Counted from the first letter of the stretch, positions 34,607-43,490 are shown. The stretch is DNA of 48,282 nt from Pseudomonadota bacterium (GCA_963205265.1 CAUJJI010000040.1:1-48282); one strand, 5' to 3'. Made by a program: numbers and translations. Notes: generated from the letters alone by a model not told the origin.

Positions 34607-35887
34607 ATGGAAAACACCGCCGAAGCTCCGACCGGCCCGCGCCGGACCAGCGAACATCTCGACACCGAGGAACAGCGCGCATTCCGCCTCAAGGCCCGCG
34701 ACTACATGGCCGGGCGCCTGCCGCCACGCATTCCCGGCGAGCCGGCCAATGCCTTCGAGCAGGTCGAGCTGGTCGAGAAGGACAGGCAGATCCAGCGCCT
34801 GCTGTGGGACGGCGGCCTCGCCGGCATCACCGTGCCCCGGGACTACGGCGGCCTCGGCCTCGACAAGCGGTTCGAGGACATCTTCCACGAAGAGGCCGAG
34901 CCCTATCGCCTCGCCTGGCATTTCGGCAATGCCTTCAACATCGTCCTCCCGGTGCTGCTGGCCCACGGCACCGAGGCGCAGAAGAAGAAGTACATCCCCG
35001 GCATGCTCAGCGGCGCGCAGATGTGGTGCCAGCTGCTGTCCGAGCCCTCGGGCGGCTCCGACCTCGCCGGCCTGCTGACTCGGGCCGAGAAGCGCGGCGA
35101 CGGATGGGTGCTCAACGGCTCGAAAGTCTGGACCAGCGGCGGCCACGTCTCCGACATGGGCCTGTGCCTGGCGCGGACCGACCCGACCGTGCGCAAGCAT
35201 GCCGGCCTGACCATGTTCCTGGTGAACATGCATGCGCCCGGCATGACCATCAATCCGATCCGGCTGGTGCGCGGCGGCAGCGACTTCTGCCAGGAATTCC
35301 TCGACGACGTCGCCGTGCCCGACGAGGACCGCGTCGGCGAGGTCAACGACGGCTGGACCGTCGCCCAGACCCAGCTCAACGCCGAACGTGCCGGCATGGC
35401 CAAGGGCTGGCACGCCGGACTGCGCCCGGCTGCGGTCGCCGAACACCTGACCCTGCCGCAGAGCTACGTGAAGCTCGCGCGCCAGCTCGGCCGCGCAAAC
35501 GACCCCGCCGCGCGCGAACTGGTCGGCGAGGCATTCGTCATCGACGCGGTCTACAACCTCACCGGCCGCAGGATCGCCGCCGGCACGCGCAACGGCCGGC
35601 TGCCGCCGACGGCGGGCATGGTCTCCAGCCTGCTGGTCGCCAGGACCGACGCGCGGCGCACGGCGCTGCTGTCCGCGCTGGCGGGGCCCGCGGGAGTGGC
35701 CAGGCCGGCGGGCTCGGTCGGCCGCGAGATCGGCATGGAGCGAGTGACGACGCACCGCATCGGCGGCGGCACGCTGGAGATGCAGCTCAACCTCGTCTCC
35801 GAACGCCACCTCGGCCTCCCTCGCGAGCCCGGCTTCGACCGCGACGTGCCGTTCAACCAGATCAGGACCAACGCGGCGAAGGGATGA
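34607..35887 (+). CDS. Acyl-CoA dehydrogenase, catalytic-base subunit of a probable heteromer
   Basis: Second acyl-CoA dehydrogenase subunit, 426 residues. The middle domain is well conserved (WCQLLSEPSGGSDLAGLLTRA, WVLNGSKVWTSGG), and the C-terminus has GGTLEMQLNLVSERHLGLPREP, the segment carrying the catalytic glutamate. The usual arginine/phenylalanine FAD motif and QxxGGxG are degenerate here, the reverse of the preceding subunit. A GAGGAGAGAGACC site lies before the ATG, 25 bases after the first subunit, consistent with one operon and an alpha2-beta2 enzyme. The natural substrate is unknown. Confidence 0.88.
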   Translation: MENTAEAPTGPRRTSEHLDTEEQRAFRLKARDYMAGRLPPRIPGEPANAFEQVELVEKDRQIQRLLWDGGLAGITVPRDYGGLGLDKRFEDIFHEEAEPYRLAWHFGNAFNIVLPVLLAHGTEAQKKKYIPGMLSGAQMWCQLLSEPSGGSDLAGLLTRAEKRGDGWVLNGSKVWTSGGHVSDMGLCLARTDPTVRKHAGLTMFLVNMHAPGMTINPIRLVRGGSDFCQEFLDDVAVPDEDRVGEVNDGWTVAQTQLNAERAGMAKGWHAGLRPAAVAEHLTLPQSYVKLARQLGRANDPAARELVGEAFVIDAVYNLTGRRIAAGTRNGRLPPTAGMVSSLLVARTDARRTALLSALAGPAGVARPAGSVGREIGMERVTTHRIGGGTLEMQLNLVSERHLGLPREPGFDRDVPFNQIRTNAAKG

Positions 35888-35927
35888 GCCCGGGGTCCGG
35901 GGGGCTCGTTCATCGTCCTACTCCCCA

Positions 35928-36057
35928 TCGTCGTCCCATTTCCCTTCGTCGTCCCATTTCCCTTCGTCGTCCCGGGCTTGTCCCGGGACCGCGACGACCC
36001 GGGCTGTAGGTTACAAAGGCGAGGCCCGCGGGCCCGGGGCGAGCCCGGGACGACGAA
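35928..36057. repeat. 18-bp tandem repeats and palindromic-element remnants
   Basis: Two exact 18-base units TCGTCGTCCCATTTCCCT (35928-35945, 35946-35963) lead into a third, diverging TCGTCGTCCCGGG at 35964. That starts a degenerate GTCCCGGG palindromic element whose opposite end, GAGCCCGGGACGACGA, lies near 36042-36057. The array sits between the acyl-CoA dehydrogenase and convergent DUF1214-like genes. Confidence 0.7.
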
Positions 36058-36114
36058 TCTGGCTTTCCCACTCCCCGCGCCGGGGAGATCGGACCCAACC
36101 ACCGCCCGCCCTCC

Positions 36115-37362
36115 TCAATCCTCACGAAACCGCGTCGCGAAGCCTTTCGCGCGCTCGGCGACCTGTGCCGCCCTCCCGGCCGCGTCGATCCGCCGCACGC
36201 CGCCCGGAAGCCGCTTCTCCAGGTCGTCGAGCTTCACCAGCTCGGTGGTCAGCCAGGGATCGCTGCGCACTGCGCCCGGCGCGAAGCCCTGCCAGCGCTG
36301 GCCGAAGTTCATCCGCCGCATGCCGCCGGTGTCGAGCCAGTTGTGGATGCCGGGATCGTGGCGGGCGACAACGCAGGTGAAGTCGCCGTCGTCGTCGGAC
36401 GCCAGCTGCAGCATGTTGAGGCTCGACGTGCGCTTCCAGTACTCGATCGAGATGTGGAAGGCATCGGTCAGGGTCAGGTTGCGAAAGGTCGCGCCGGCGC
36501 CGTTCGAGCGGACGATGATCGCCTCGTCGTCGGCGAGGTCGAGATGGCCCTTGGTGCCCCATTGCGTCGGCACGCCGCCGAACGCCGCCGAAGACATCGG
36601 CGGCCGCACCGTGTTCGGCGCCTGGCCCTTGCCCGACTGCATGCAGTAGTAGGTGTAATAGACTCCCTCGACCGCGATCTTGGCCGCGTGGCGGGCCATG
36701 GCTTCTTCCGCCTTCGGGCCGCCGTCGGGATCGAGCCGCCGCACCGTCAGCGCATTGGGCGACTGGCCGATCCAGTCGGCGTGAGCGTCGCGCACCATGA
36801 TGAATTCGGCGCCGGGCCTGGTCTGCAGGTGGTTCGGCCGGCCCTCGGCCGGCGTCGCGTCGACGGTGATGGTGAAGCTGCCGTCGGCGGCCACGTCCAT
36901 CTCCAGGCTTTCGAGCAGCCCCAGCGTCTGCGGCGCGGCGGTGTTGTCCGACATCAGCGACCAGAAGCTGATCGGCGGCTCGGCGCAGGTCGCGCGCCCG
37001 TGGATCTCGTAGCTTCCGCCGTGCGCGATCGGGATCGTGCGATAGGTGAAGTCGGGGCTGTCCCCGGCCCAGCGCGAGCCCGGCACGTCGCGGCCGAACC
37101 AGTGGTGCGCGGGGACCATGAAGCGCGCCACTTCGGGAAAGTTGGGATCGCAGTTGGCCGCCCGGAAGGCGTGGTGGAAGATATATTCCTCGACCATGGA
37201 GGCGTGCAGTTCCCGCTGGTCGCGCTCGGGCCAGCCGTGGACGCTGTCGAACAGCATCGCCACCGTGGCGCGGGCGCGTTGCAGCTCGGGCCGCGCGAGC
37301 AAGGCGAGCGCGCGGTTCTCGACCGCCAGCTGGCTCTCGGTGGCATAGGGGTTCTCGCGCAT
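36115..37362 (-). CDS. DUF1214-like conserved protein
   Basis: A 415-residue protein of unknown biochemical function. The C-terminal half contains a pattern typical of DUF1214-type proteins, DFTCVVARHDPGIHNWLDTGG followed by MNFGQRWQGF, and a central EIHGRATC...GSFTITVDATPAEGRPNHLQT stretch. No signal peptide or membrane helix is evident. Similar genes often sit in mycobacterial and sphingomonad catabolic clusters beside sulfotransferases, as here. It follows the sulfotransferase by 11 bases, so the two are likely cotranscribed. Confidence 0.72.
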   Translation of the reverse strand: MRENPYATESQLAVENRALALLARPELQRARATVAMLFDSVHGWPERDQRELHASMVEEYIFHHAFRAANCDPNFPEVARFMVPAHHWFGRDVPGSRWAGDSPDFTYRTIPIAHGGSYEIHGRATCAEPPISFWSLMSDNTAAPQTLGLLESLEMDVAADGSFTITVDATPAEGRPNHLQTRPGAEFIMVRDAHADWIGQSPNALTVRRLDPDGGPKAEEAMARHAAKIAVEGVYYTYYCMQSGKGQAPNTVRPPMSSAAFGGVPTQWGTKGHLDLADDEAIIVRSNGAGATFRNLTLTDAFHISIEYWKRTSSLNMLQLASDDDGDFTCVVARHDPGIHNWLDTGGMRRMNFGQRWQGFAPGAVRSDPWLTTELVKLDDLEKRLPGGVRRIDAAGRAAQVAERAKGFATRFRED

Positions 37363-37373
37363 CGTCGCGTTCC

Positions 37374-38549
37374 TCAGTCTAGCCCGAAATAGCGGCTGTA
37401 GTCGGCGAAAAGGTCTTCCACCCAGGCCCGGTCAAGCCCGAAGGCCTCGTAGCTGTAGGGATAGCGGCCATAGCGATCGACCGCATTCTCGGGGTCGGCG
37501 AGCCATGCGGCCACCCGGCTTTCGAACTCAGCGCTCACCCCCAGCCCGGCCCTGGCATAGACCTGCCGCACGACGCCGAGCGGATCGGCGGAAAGCTCGC
37601 GGAACGACAGGTGCAGGATGCGCGGGTCGCGGATCATGTCGTTGGCCATCAGCCTGTCGAACGTGGCCTTCATGTTCTGGACCATGGCGCGCGGCTGGCT
37701 GGTCCAGTCGTTCGGCTTTCCGCGGATCGTGTCGTAGACCGCCGCCCGCAGCGCCACGTTGGACGCATAGATCTCCACCAGCGGACGATGTGCCCAGACG
37801 CAGAGCGCGTCGGGATAGGCCTCGAACAACGCGGCGAGATGCATCTGCGCGCCGGGCTCCTTGAGGATCCAGCGGGTCTTGCCGCTGTTCCACTGCAGGT
37901 GCTGGAGCAGTTCGCGGTGGAAGCGATAGGCGGCCAGCCCGTCGGCCGGGAGGACGTCGGCCGGCTCCAGCGTCGGGACCCGGAAGTAGTAGTAGGGGTA
38001 GGCGTTGTGGAAATCGAGCGAGTAGCTCTCCTCGTTCTCGCACAGCTGCAGGGCGCCCTTGTCGACATAGGGATGCATCGGCCGCTGCGCCGGGCAGAAG
38101 TCCATCCATTCCTCGATCCGCCGCCCGGCCTCGGCGATGCGCCGGGCGCTGACCGGCCCCGCACCCGGCGGCGGTGACGGCGACAGCAGGTGCCACGACT
38201 GCAGCTTCAGCGCCTCCGGGTCCTCGGCCAGCAGCGAATGCAGCAGCGTCGTGCCCGAGCGCGGGAAGCCGACGATGAAGATCGGCCGCTCGATCTTCTC
38301 CTCGGCGATCCGGGGATAGCGCTGCCGGTCGAGCAGCATCTTCAGCCGGCCGCAAAGCATGCGCAGGATCTGCCGGCGCATCGGCTCGATCTGCCATGAG
38401 GCATAGGGCCCGCGCGCGTTGAACCGATCGACCAGGCCACGGGCCCGCTCGATCAGCCCGGCATCGGCAAGGCCGTAGGCGCCGCTCTCGCGCTCGGCGA
38501 GAACGAGGATTTCCTCGAAGCAGAGGCTGTCGCGCAGTTCGCTGCTCAT
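37374..38549 (-). CDS. Sulfotransferase family protein
   Basis: Predicted PAPS-dependent sulfotransferase or a relative with another phosphonucleotide donor. The 391 residues contain the 5-prime phosphosulfate loop FIVGFPRSGTTLLHSLL (PRSGTT at 96-101) and later the KEPGAQMHLAALFEAYPDA and HRPLVEIYASN segments that correspond to the 3-prime phosphate-binding region. The preferred ATG (38549) has a GGAG site and avoids a poorly supported N-terminal extension into the VOC gene. It is in a leftward group with the VOC, cupin and SDR genes. Acceptor unknown. Confidence 0.83.
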   Translation of the reverse strand: MSSELRDSLCFEEILVLAERESGAYGLADAGLIERARGLVDRFNARGPYASWQIEPMRRQILRMLCGRLKMLLDRQRYPRIAEEKIERPIFIVGFPRSGTTLLHSLLAEDPEALKLQSWHLLSPSPPPGAGPVSARRIAEAGRRIEEWMDFCPAQRPMHPYVDKGALQLCENEESYSLDFHNAYPYYYFRVPTLEPADVLPADGLAAYRFHRELLQHLQWNSGKTRWILKEPGAQMHLAALFEAYPDALCVWAHRPLVEIYASNVALRAAVYDTIRGKPNDWTSQPRAMVQNMKATFDRLMANDMIRDPRILHLSFRELSADPLGVVRQVYARAGLGVSAEFESRVAAWLADPENAVDRYGRYPYSYEAFGLDRAWVEDLFADYSRYFGLD

Positions 38550-38556
38550 CTGCCGG

Positions 38557-38982
38557 TCACTCCGCCGGAATCTGCAACGCCTCGAAGACGTTGCCGTCGG
38601 GATCGCGGGCATAGATCGCCCGGATGCCGCCGTCGAAAGTGACGATCGGGCTGTGGATGCGCACGCCGGCCTCCTTCAGCCTGGCATAGGTCGCGTCGAC
38701 GTCGTCCACCTCGAAACCGAAATGCGAATAGCCGTGGTCGCTGACCGGATGGTTCGGGTCCTTGGCCTTGCCGTTCGTGAATTCGAACAGCTCGAGCTGC
38801 AGGTCGTTCCGGCCAATCATGCACATGCGGCCGGTGACGCCGGGAATGTCCATGATCGCCTGGACCCGCTCGTCGCCGAAGGGGAAGACCTCGCACAGCT
38901 GCTCCATGCCGAACAGGTCGCGGTAGAAGGCGATCGAGCGCTCGATGTCGCTGACCGATATGCCGACGTGGTTGAACTTCAT
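38557..38982 (-). CDS. VOC-family (glyoxalase/dioxygenase-like) protein
   Basis: A 141-residue single-repeat vicinal-oxygen-chelate fold protein. Likely metal ligands follow the family pattern: His5 in MKFNHVGISV, Glu64 in LQLELFEF, His87 in GYSHFGFEVDD, and Glu134 in DPDGNVFEAL. Such proteins act as isomerases, epimerases, lyases or ring-cleaving dioxygenases; the sequence does not settle which. The ATG overlaps the cupin stop (ATGA), which indicates they are made together. Confidence 0.85.
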   Translation of the reverse strand: MKFNHVGISVSDIERSIAFYRDLFGMEQLCEVFPFGDERVQAIMDIPGVTGRMCMIGRNDLQLELFEFTNGKAKDPNHPVSDHGYSHFGFEVDDVDATYARLKEAGVRIHSPIVTFDGGIRAIYARDPDGNVFEALQIPAE

Positions 38983-39839
38983 CGTTCGCCTGCCTCCTCG
39001 AGAGCCCGGGCCGTGCGGAAATGCTCGAGCAGATGGACCCCCTCGCTTCCGGCGATCATGTCCGGCACCGCGGCAGCGCGTTCCGCCAGCAGCACGTCGT
39101 CGCGCCGCAGCTGCCTGCCGCCGACTTCGACCGAGCCGTCGAGCACCAGCGCCGCATACCAGTCGCCGCGCGCCTTGCCCGCGATCCGCTCTCCGGCCGC
39201 CAGGCGAGTATCGCGCATGACCCCGCGGCCGGGATCGCCGGGCGCGCCGAGATCCCAGCTCCACCCCGGTGCCAGGCGAGTCTTCCACATGCCCTCGGCC
39301 CCTATAAGCGAGAGGCTGGAATGGCCCTCGTTGCGGAGATTGACGCCTTCGCGCGCCTTGAACACGTGCTGCCCGCCGCGCAGGGTCGGGTGATCGCGGT
39401 ATTCGGGCGCGTATCCGCCGGGCGACAGGGCGAGGTCGCCGAAGATCTCGAGCAGCCGGCAGCCCCGGGGGCCGATCAGCAGCGGCCCATATTCGATCGA
39501 CGGCGCGGCGACGAAGACATCGCCCGGCGCCATGTCCCAGTCGCCGACCAGGCAACTGCCCTCGATCACCACGACCACGGTCCAGCAATCGTGCCAATGC
39601 ATCGGCCAGAGCTGGTTGGGCGGCATGCGGATGTCGGGCAGCGCCATGATGAAGTCGTCGCGCCCGTCTCCGAGCATGACGATATCGCTCCAGGTCTGGC
39701 CGCCGGGAATGGGGTTGCGCGTCTCGCCGTTGGGCCCGGCCATGCCGCCGGGATAGAGCCGCCGCAGGGTGACTCCCGGCGCGATCGCTTCGACATGGAA
39801 CGGCTGTTCCGGCACCATCGAGCGGACGGGTACGTTCAT
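38979..39839 (-). CDS. Bicupin-like protein of unknown function
   Basis: A 286-residue protein with two cupin-like beta-barrel halves. The first half has a metal-binding-type MHWHDCWTVVVVIEGSCLVGDWDMAPGDV segment (about 90-118); the second half (about 165-280) includes MWKTRLAPGW and YAALVLDGSVEVGGRQLRRDD and has fewer histidines. A GGGGAGG ribosome site precedes the chosen ATG. It is coupled to the VOC gene and lies 28 bases after an SDR gene. The conserved PGGMAGPNGETRNPIPGG stretch may help identify close homologues. Confidence 0.7.
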   Translation of the reverse strand: MNVPVRSMVPEQPFHVEAIAPGVTLRRLYPGGMAGPNGETRNPIPGGQTWSDIVMLGDGRDDFIMALPDIRMPPNQLWPMHWHDCWTVVVVIEGSCLVGDWDMAPGDVFVAAPSIEYGPLLIGPRGCRLLEIFGDLALSPGGYAPEYRDHPTLRGGQHVFKAREGVNLRNEGHSSLSLIGAEGMWKTRLAPGWSWDLGAPGDPGRGVMRDTRLAAGERIAGKARGDWYAALVLDGSVEVGGRQLRRDDVLLAERAAAVPDMIAGSEGVHLLEHFRTARALEEAGER

Positions 39840-39867
39840 GCCATTGCCTCCCCTGCCGATCGCTCGC

Positions 39868-40638
39868 TCATGCCACGCGCGCCGTCCAGCCGCCATCGAC
39901 CGGGATGACCGTGCCGGTGACGTAGGAGGCGCGGTCCGAAGCGAGGAAGGCGGCCACCTCGGCCTGCTCGCTCGCCAGGGCCGGCCGGCCGATCGCCGAC
40001 TTGGCGCCCATGTGGGCAAGCAATTCGGGCGTGGCGTCCTGCATCATCTCGGTGAGCGTGAAGCCCGGCGCGATGACGTTCACGCGGACGCCCTGCCGGG
40101 CATAGTCGATTGCCAGCACCTTGCTGACCATGTGCACCCCGGCCTTCGCCGCGGTATAGGGCAGCGGCGCCAGCTGCTCGCCGTTGATCCCGGCGACCGA
40201 GGTGAAATTGACGATCGAGCCGCCGCCGGTCGGGACCATCGCCTTGGCGGCGTACTGGCTGCAGAACATCACGCCGCGCAGGTTGGTCGCGGTCATCAGC
40301 TCGTATTCGTCCATGGTGAACTCGATTGCCCCGTCGCGCCCGCCCTGGGTGCCGGCGACGTGCAGCGAGGCGTCGATGCGGCCGAAGGCGTCGAGCGCGG
40401 CGGCGAACATCGCCTTGATCTCTTCCTCCTTGCTGACGTCGGCGTGGAACGGCACCACGCCCGGCCCCAGCTCCCGCGCGACCTTGTCCTGGTTGCCGCT
40501 GAAGTCGACTGCGAGCACCCTGGCGCCCTCGCGGACGAAGACATCGGCGCAGGCCCGGCCGATGCCCTGCCCCGCTCCGGTGATCACCGCCACCTTGCCG
40601 TTCAGCATGCCGATCGGCGCATGCGCAGTCTGCTTCAC
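39868..40638 (-). CDS. Short-chain dehydrogenase/reductase
   Basis: Classical SDR of 256 residues. The coenzyme motif TGAGQGIG, the active-site Ser in NFTSVAGING and YTAAK are intact; the usual NNAG position is HVAG. An aspartate after beta-2 (VLAVDFSGN) suggests NAD. The start is a GTG (40638) with a GGGAGAG site; the longer upstream frame lacks support. It is in the leftward catabolic group, 28 bases before the cupin gene. The FAD-dependent dehydrogenase lies 127 bases upstream, so this may begin a separate transcript. Confidence 0.86.
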   Translation of the reverse strand: MKQTAHAPIGMLNGKVAVITGAGQGIGRACADVFVREGARVLAVDFSGNQDKVARELGPGVVPFHADVSKEEEIKAMFAAALDAFGRIDASLHVAGTQGGRDGAIEFTMDEYELMTATNLRGVMFCSQYAAKAMVPTGGGSIVNFTSVAGINGEQLAPLPYTAAKAGVHMVSKVLAIDYARQGVRVNVIAPGFTLTEMMQDATPELLAHMGAKSAIGRPALASEQAEVAAFLASDRASYVTGTVIPVDGGWTARVA

Positions 40639-40765
40639 CGGTCTCTCCCAGGAGGTGTTATGGGAGCAGTCTATGGCCCGGCGAGCGATGAGCAAGCGCT
40701 ATCGTTTGTCTTTCGGGGCAGATGCATGCCCCCCGCTGCGGCCGGGGGCAGAGCAAGCTCGGGCG

Positions 40766-42481
40766 TCAGCCCGCGGGCACCAGCGCCGAAGCGCCGCCGT
40801 TGCCCTTGATCGTCTCTGCCGCGCGCATGCCGGACCACACGCAGTCGCCCAGCGACAGGCCGCTGACGTAGTAGTGCGAGCAGATGCCCACTGCGGTGCG
40901 GCCGGCGGCATAGAGGCCCGGCACCACGCCGCCGTCGGCCGAAAGCACCTGGCCGGTGTCCTCGTCGACCACCAGCCCGCCCATGGTCAGCGCCGGGATC
41001 GGCGAGAGCTTGAGCGAATCGCCGATGTCGGTGGCATAGAACGGCCCGGTCTCGATCTTGCGGCGGTACTTCTCCGACTTGCCGAGCGGATCGGGCTCGC
41101 CGCGCTCGATATGGCCGTTGTAGGCGGCGATGGTCGCGGCCATGCGGTCGGCGGGGACGCCGATCCTGGCGGCCAGTTGCTCGAGCGTCGCCGCGCTCTT
41201 GGTGTAGTCGTTCTGGATCGCCTTGAACGTCACCTTCTGGAAGAACATCTTCTTCATCGCGGCGATCTCGGCATTGACGAGGTCGAACAGCGGCTGGTCC
41301 ATGATCATCCAGCCTTTGCCGCCGGCGCGCGAGAACACCGCCTCGCCGGTGCGTGCGCCGTAGTATTCCTCGCCGACCAGGCGCTCGCCGTCGGGGCCGA
41401 CGGTGCAGGTCTTGACCCAGGCTTCGGGCGCATAGAGGAATTTCCAGGCCGAGATGCGGTCGAGCAGGTCGGTCCGCGCGCCGACGGTCATGCCCAGCTT
41501 GATGCCCGAGCCGTCGTCGGCGATCGTGCCCAGCGGGTAGGAGCCGAGATAGTCGGGCGCAGTCTTGGCCATCATCACGCGGTTGTAGGTGAAGCCCCCG
41601 GCCGAAAGCACCACGCCCTTGCGCACGCGGATGCGCATCGGCCCGGCGCCGCGCTCGATGTCGACGATCGCATTCATCAGCTTGCCGCCGAGGCGCAGCA
41701 CCGAGACGATCATGTTGTTGGCCAGCGCCATGTACCTGGCATGCCGCCAGCGGGCGAAGCCGCCCGGCACGCGCCGCACCTCGATGCCGACCACCGCTCC
41801 CGCACGGTCGACGACCAGGCGCGTCGCCCGCGTCTGGCGGAAGAAGCGGACGTTGGGCTGCCGCTCCATCGAGGCGATCAGCGGCGGCAGCAGGTAGTGG
41901 CCGGAAAGCTTGGTCGGCTCGCCGCCGCCCGACGGCTTGGCACGGTGGCCGCGCTGCGCCGGCCGGGCGCGCTCGCGGCCCGGCACGGTCAGCTCGTTGC
42001 CCGAGAAGTAGAGCGAGGCGTCGTCGGGATAGGAAGTCTTGTCCTCGGTCGCCGGGCCGCCGAAGCGCGCGCCATGGGATTCGAGCCAGTCCTGAAACCC
42101 GGTGCTGGCCTTGGCGAAGCGTTGCACCGTGTCCATGCGGACGATATTGCCGGCTTCGAAGGCCAGGTAATTCGCCATGTTCTCGGGCGTGTCCTCGATC
42201 CCGGCTTCCTTCTGCGCGCGCGTGCCGCCGCCCATGTAGACGACGCCGCCGGAAAGCCTGCTGGCGCCTCCCCCCTCGCCGCGGTCGATGGCGATGACGT
42301 CGAGGCTCCTGTCCTCGGCAGCGCGCAGTGCCGCGCAGACGCCGGCCATGCCCACGCCGACGACCAGCACGTCGCAGGCGGCATCCCAGCTTTCGCCATC
42401 GGGACTGTCGACGACGCGCGCGGGCTCGACGCGGGTGGAGGTTTCGGTGAGGTCCTCCAGGAAGCGATGGTCAGGCTGCAT
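40766..42481 (-). CDS. FAD-dependent dehydrogenase (fumarate reductase / ketosteroid dehydrogenase-like)
   Basis: A 571-residue flavoprotein of the FAD_binding_2 family, related to fumarate reductase flavoprotein and 3-ketosteroid dehydrogenases. The dinucleotide-binding motif GVGMAG is at 42-47, with an acidic FAD-ribose ligand in VIAIDRGEGGGAS. The C-terminus contains GLYAAGRTAVGICSHYYVSGLSLGDC, typical of a subfamily common in sphingomonad catabolic clusters. No signal peptide is evident, so it is probably cytoplasmic. Its substrate is likely an alicyclic or steroid-like keto/enoyl compound, by family inference only. Candidate operator sites lie upstream. Confidence 0.82.
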   Translation of the reverse strand: MQPDHRFLEDLTETSTRVEPARVVDSPDGESWDAACDVLVVGVGMAGVCAALRAAEDRSLDVIAIDRGEGGGASRLSGGVVYMGGGTRAQKEAGIEDTPENMANYLAFEAGNIVRMDTVQRFAKASTGFQDWLESHGARFGGPATEDKTSYPDDASLYFSGNELTVPGRERARPAQRGHRAKPSGGGEPTKLSGHYLLPPLIASMERQPNVRFFRQTRATRLVVDRAGAVVGIEVRRVPGGFARWRHARYMALANNMIVSVLRLGGKLMNAIVDIERGAGPMRIRVRKGVVLSAGGFTYNRVMMAKTAPDYLGSYPLGTIADDGSGIKLGMTVGARTDLLDRISAWKFLYAPEAWVKTCTVGPDGERLVGEEYYGARTGEAVFSRAGGKGWMIMDQPLFDLVNAEIAAMKKMFFQKVTFKAIQNDYTKSAATLEQLAARIGVPADRMAATIAAYNGHIERGEPDPLGKSEKYRRKIETGPFYATDIGDSLKLSPIPALTMGGLVVDEDTGQVLSADGGVVPGLYAAGRTAVGICSHYYVSGLSLGDCVWSGMRAAETIKGNGGASALVPAG

Positions 42482-42493
42482 TGTCGGTTCCCC

Positions 42494-42577
42494 CTGCGCG
42501 CATGTGCACCGGCTGCGCGCATCTTGCGAGCCGTGCGCTACCGATCAAGCGCGGAGTTTTCAACAGCTTCGTTGAAA
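42494..42577. promoter_or_regulatory. Operator-like repeats before the FAD-dehydrogenase gene
   Basis: A perfect dyad TTTCAAC-N6-GTTGAAA (42558-42577) lies 77-97 bases before the flavoprotein start, and two exact 10-bp direct repeats CTGCGCGCAT (42494-42503, 42513-42522) lie closer to it. The dyad resembles sites for TetR- or IclR-type regulators, but no regulator gene is nearby. The gap also contains the end of the TauD-type gene at 42612. Confidence 0.5.
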
Positions 42578-42611
42578 TGTTGCAGCGGAGTCCGGGCGGA
42601 TGCCTCGCCCG

Positions 42612-43490
42612 CTACGCATAGCCCAGCGAATGCACGTCGTCGGTCGTCTCCACCCGCCGCATCTCGCGCCGCTCCGAATGGATGAAGCGCCGCCCGCGGT
42701 GCACGGTCGCGCGGTTGTCGTACATGACGAGGTCGCCCGGTTGCCACTTGTGGCTGTAGACGTGCTCGCGCCGGCCGATGTGCTCGATCAGCTCGTGCGC
42801 CAGGGCGCGGCCCTCGGGCAGCGGCATGCCCTCGATCGCCCAGACCTTGCTGTCGCACCACAGCACCTTGCGGCCCGATCCGGGATGGGTCCGCACCAGC
42901 GGCCACCGCGCCTTGGGAAAGGCCGATCGCTCCGCCTCGGTATCGGGGATCTTCAGCCAGTCGCGCGTGTTGTGCGACCAGAACACCCCGACCTTGTCGG
43001 CAATCAGATCGCGGGTGACGTCGTCGAGCGAATCGTAGGCGGCGCGCAGGTCGGCGTACTGGGTCTCGCCGCCGTACTCGACCGCCGTCACCGCATTGAG
43101 GATCGAATAGCGGATCGGCAGGTCCTTGTACGAACCGTCGCTGTGCCAGAAGCGGTTGCCGACCGTCGTGATCGTCTGCCAATGGTCCGGCCCGGCGACC
43201 CTGCCCTCGGCATCGACGTTGGAGATATCGGTCACCGTATCCATGCCCAGGCGGTTCTGGACGTGATTCAGCAGCTTCTTCTGCAGCGTCGTATCGACCT
43301 CGCCGAAGGCATTGCCGAAGCGGACCAGCTCCTCCGGGGTCAGGTGCTGGCCGGGAAAGACGAGGACGGCATAGCGGTCGCAAGCGGCAACGATCGCCTG
43401 GCGATCCTGTTCGCCCAGCAGGCGGGCCAGGTCGACGCCGGTCGCGCGGGCGACGAATTCTTCGCCGACTGGCTCGAGATCCAATGGCAT
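42612..43490 (-). CDS. TfdA/TauD-family alpha-ketoglutarate dioxygenase
   Basis: Non-haem iron dioxygenase of 292 residues. The iron triad is visible as His116-x-Asp118 in FWHSDGS and His264 in ATVHRG, and an arginine near 274-275 (SERRE) should bind alpha-ketoglutarate. Spacing and length closely match TfdA (2,4-D dioxygenase) and related ether- or sulfonate-cleaving enzymes; the substrate is not determined. The surrounding genes are consistent with removing a side group before ring or chain degradation. It diverges from the MmgE/PrpD operon across a 67-base gap. Confidence 0.88.
   Translation of the reverse strand: MPLDLEPVGEEFVARATGVDLARLLGEQDRQAIVAACDRYAVLVFPGQHLTPEELVRFGNAFGEVDTTLQKKLLNHVQNRLGMDTVTDISNVDAEGRVAGPDHWQTITTVGNRFWHSDGSYKDLPIRYSILNAVTAVEYGGETQYADLRAAYDSLDDVTRDLIADKVGVFWSHNTRDWLKIPDTEAERSAFPKARWPLVRTHPGSGRKVLWCDSKVWAIEGMPLPEGRALAHELIEHIGRREHVYSHKWQPGDLVMYDNRATVHRGRRFIHSERREMRRVETTDDVHSLGYA

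Noticed and set aside
40727..40750. Terminator hairpin after the FAD-dehydrogenase gene
   Set aside because: A 7-bp TGCCCCC/GGGGGCA stem exists, but the loop is ten bases and no T run follows on the minus strand.
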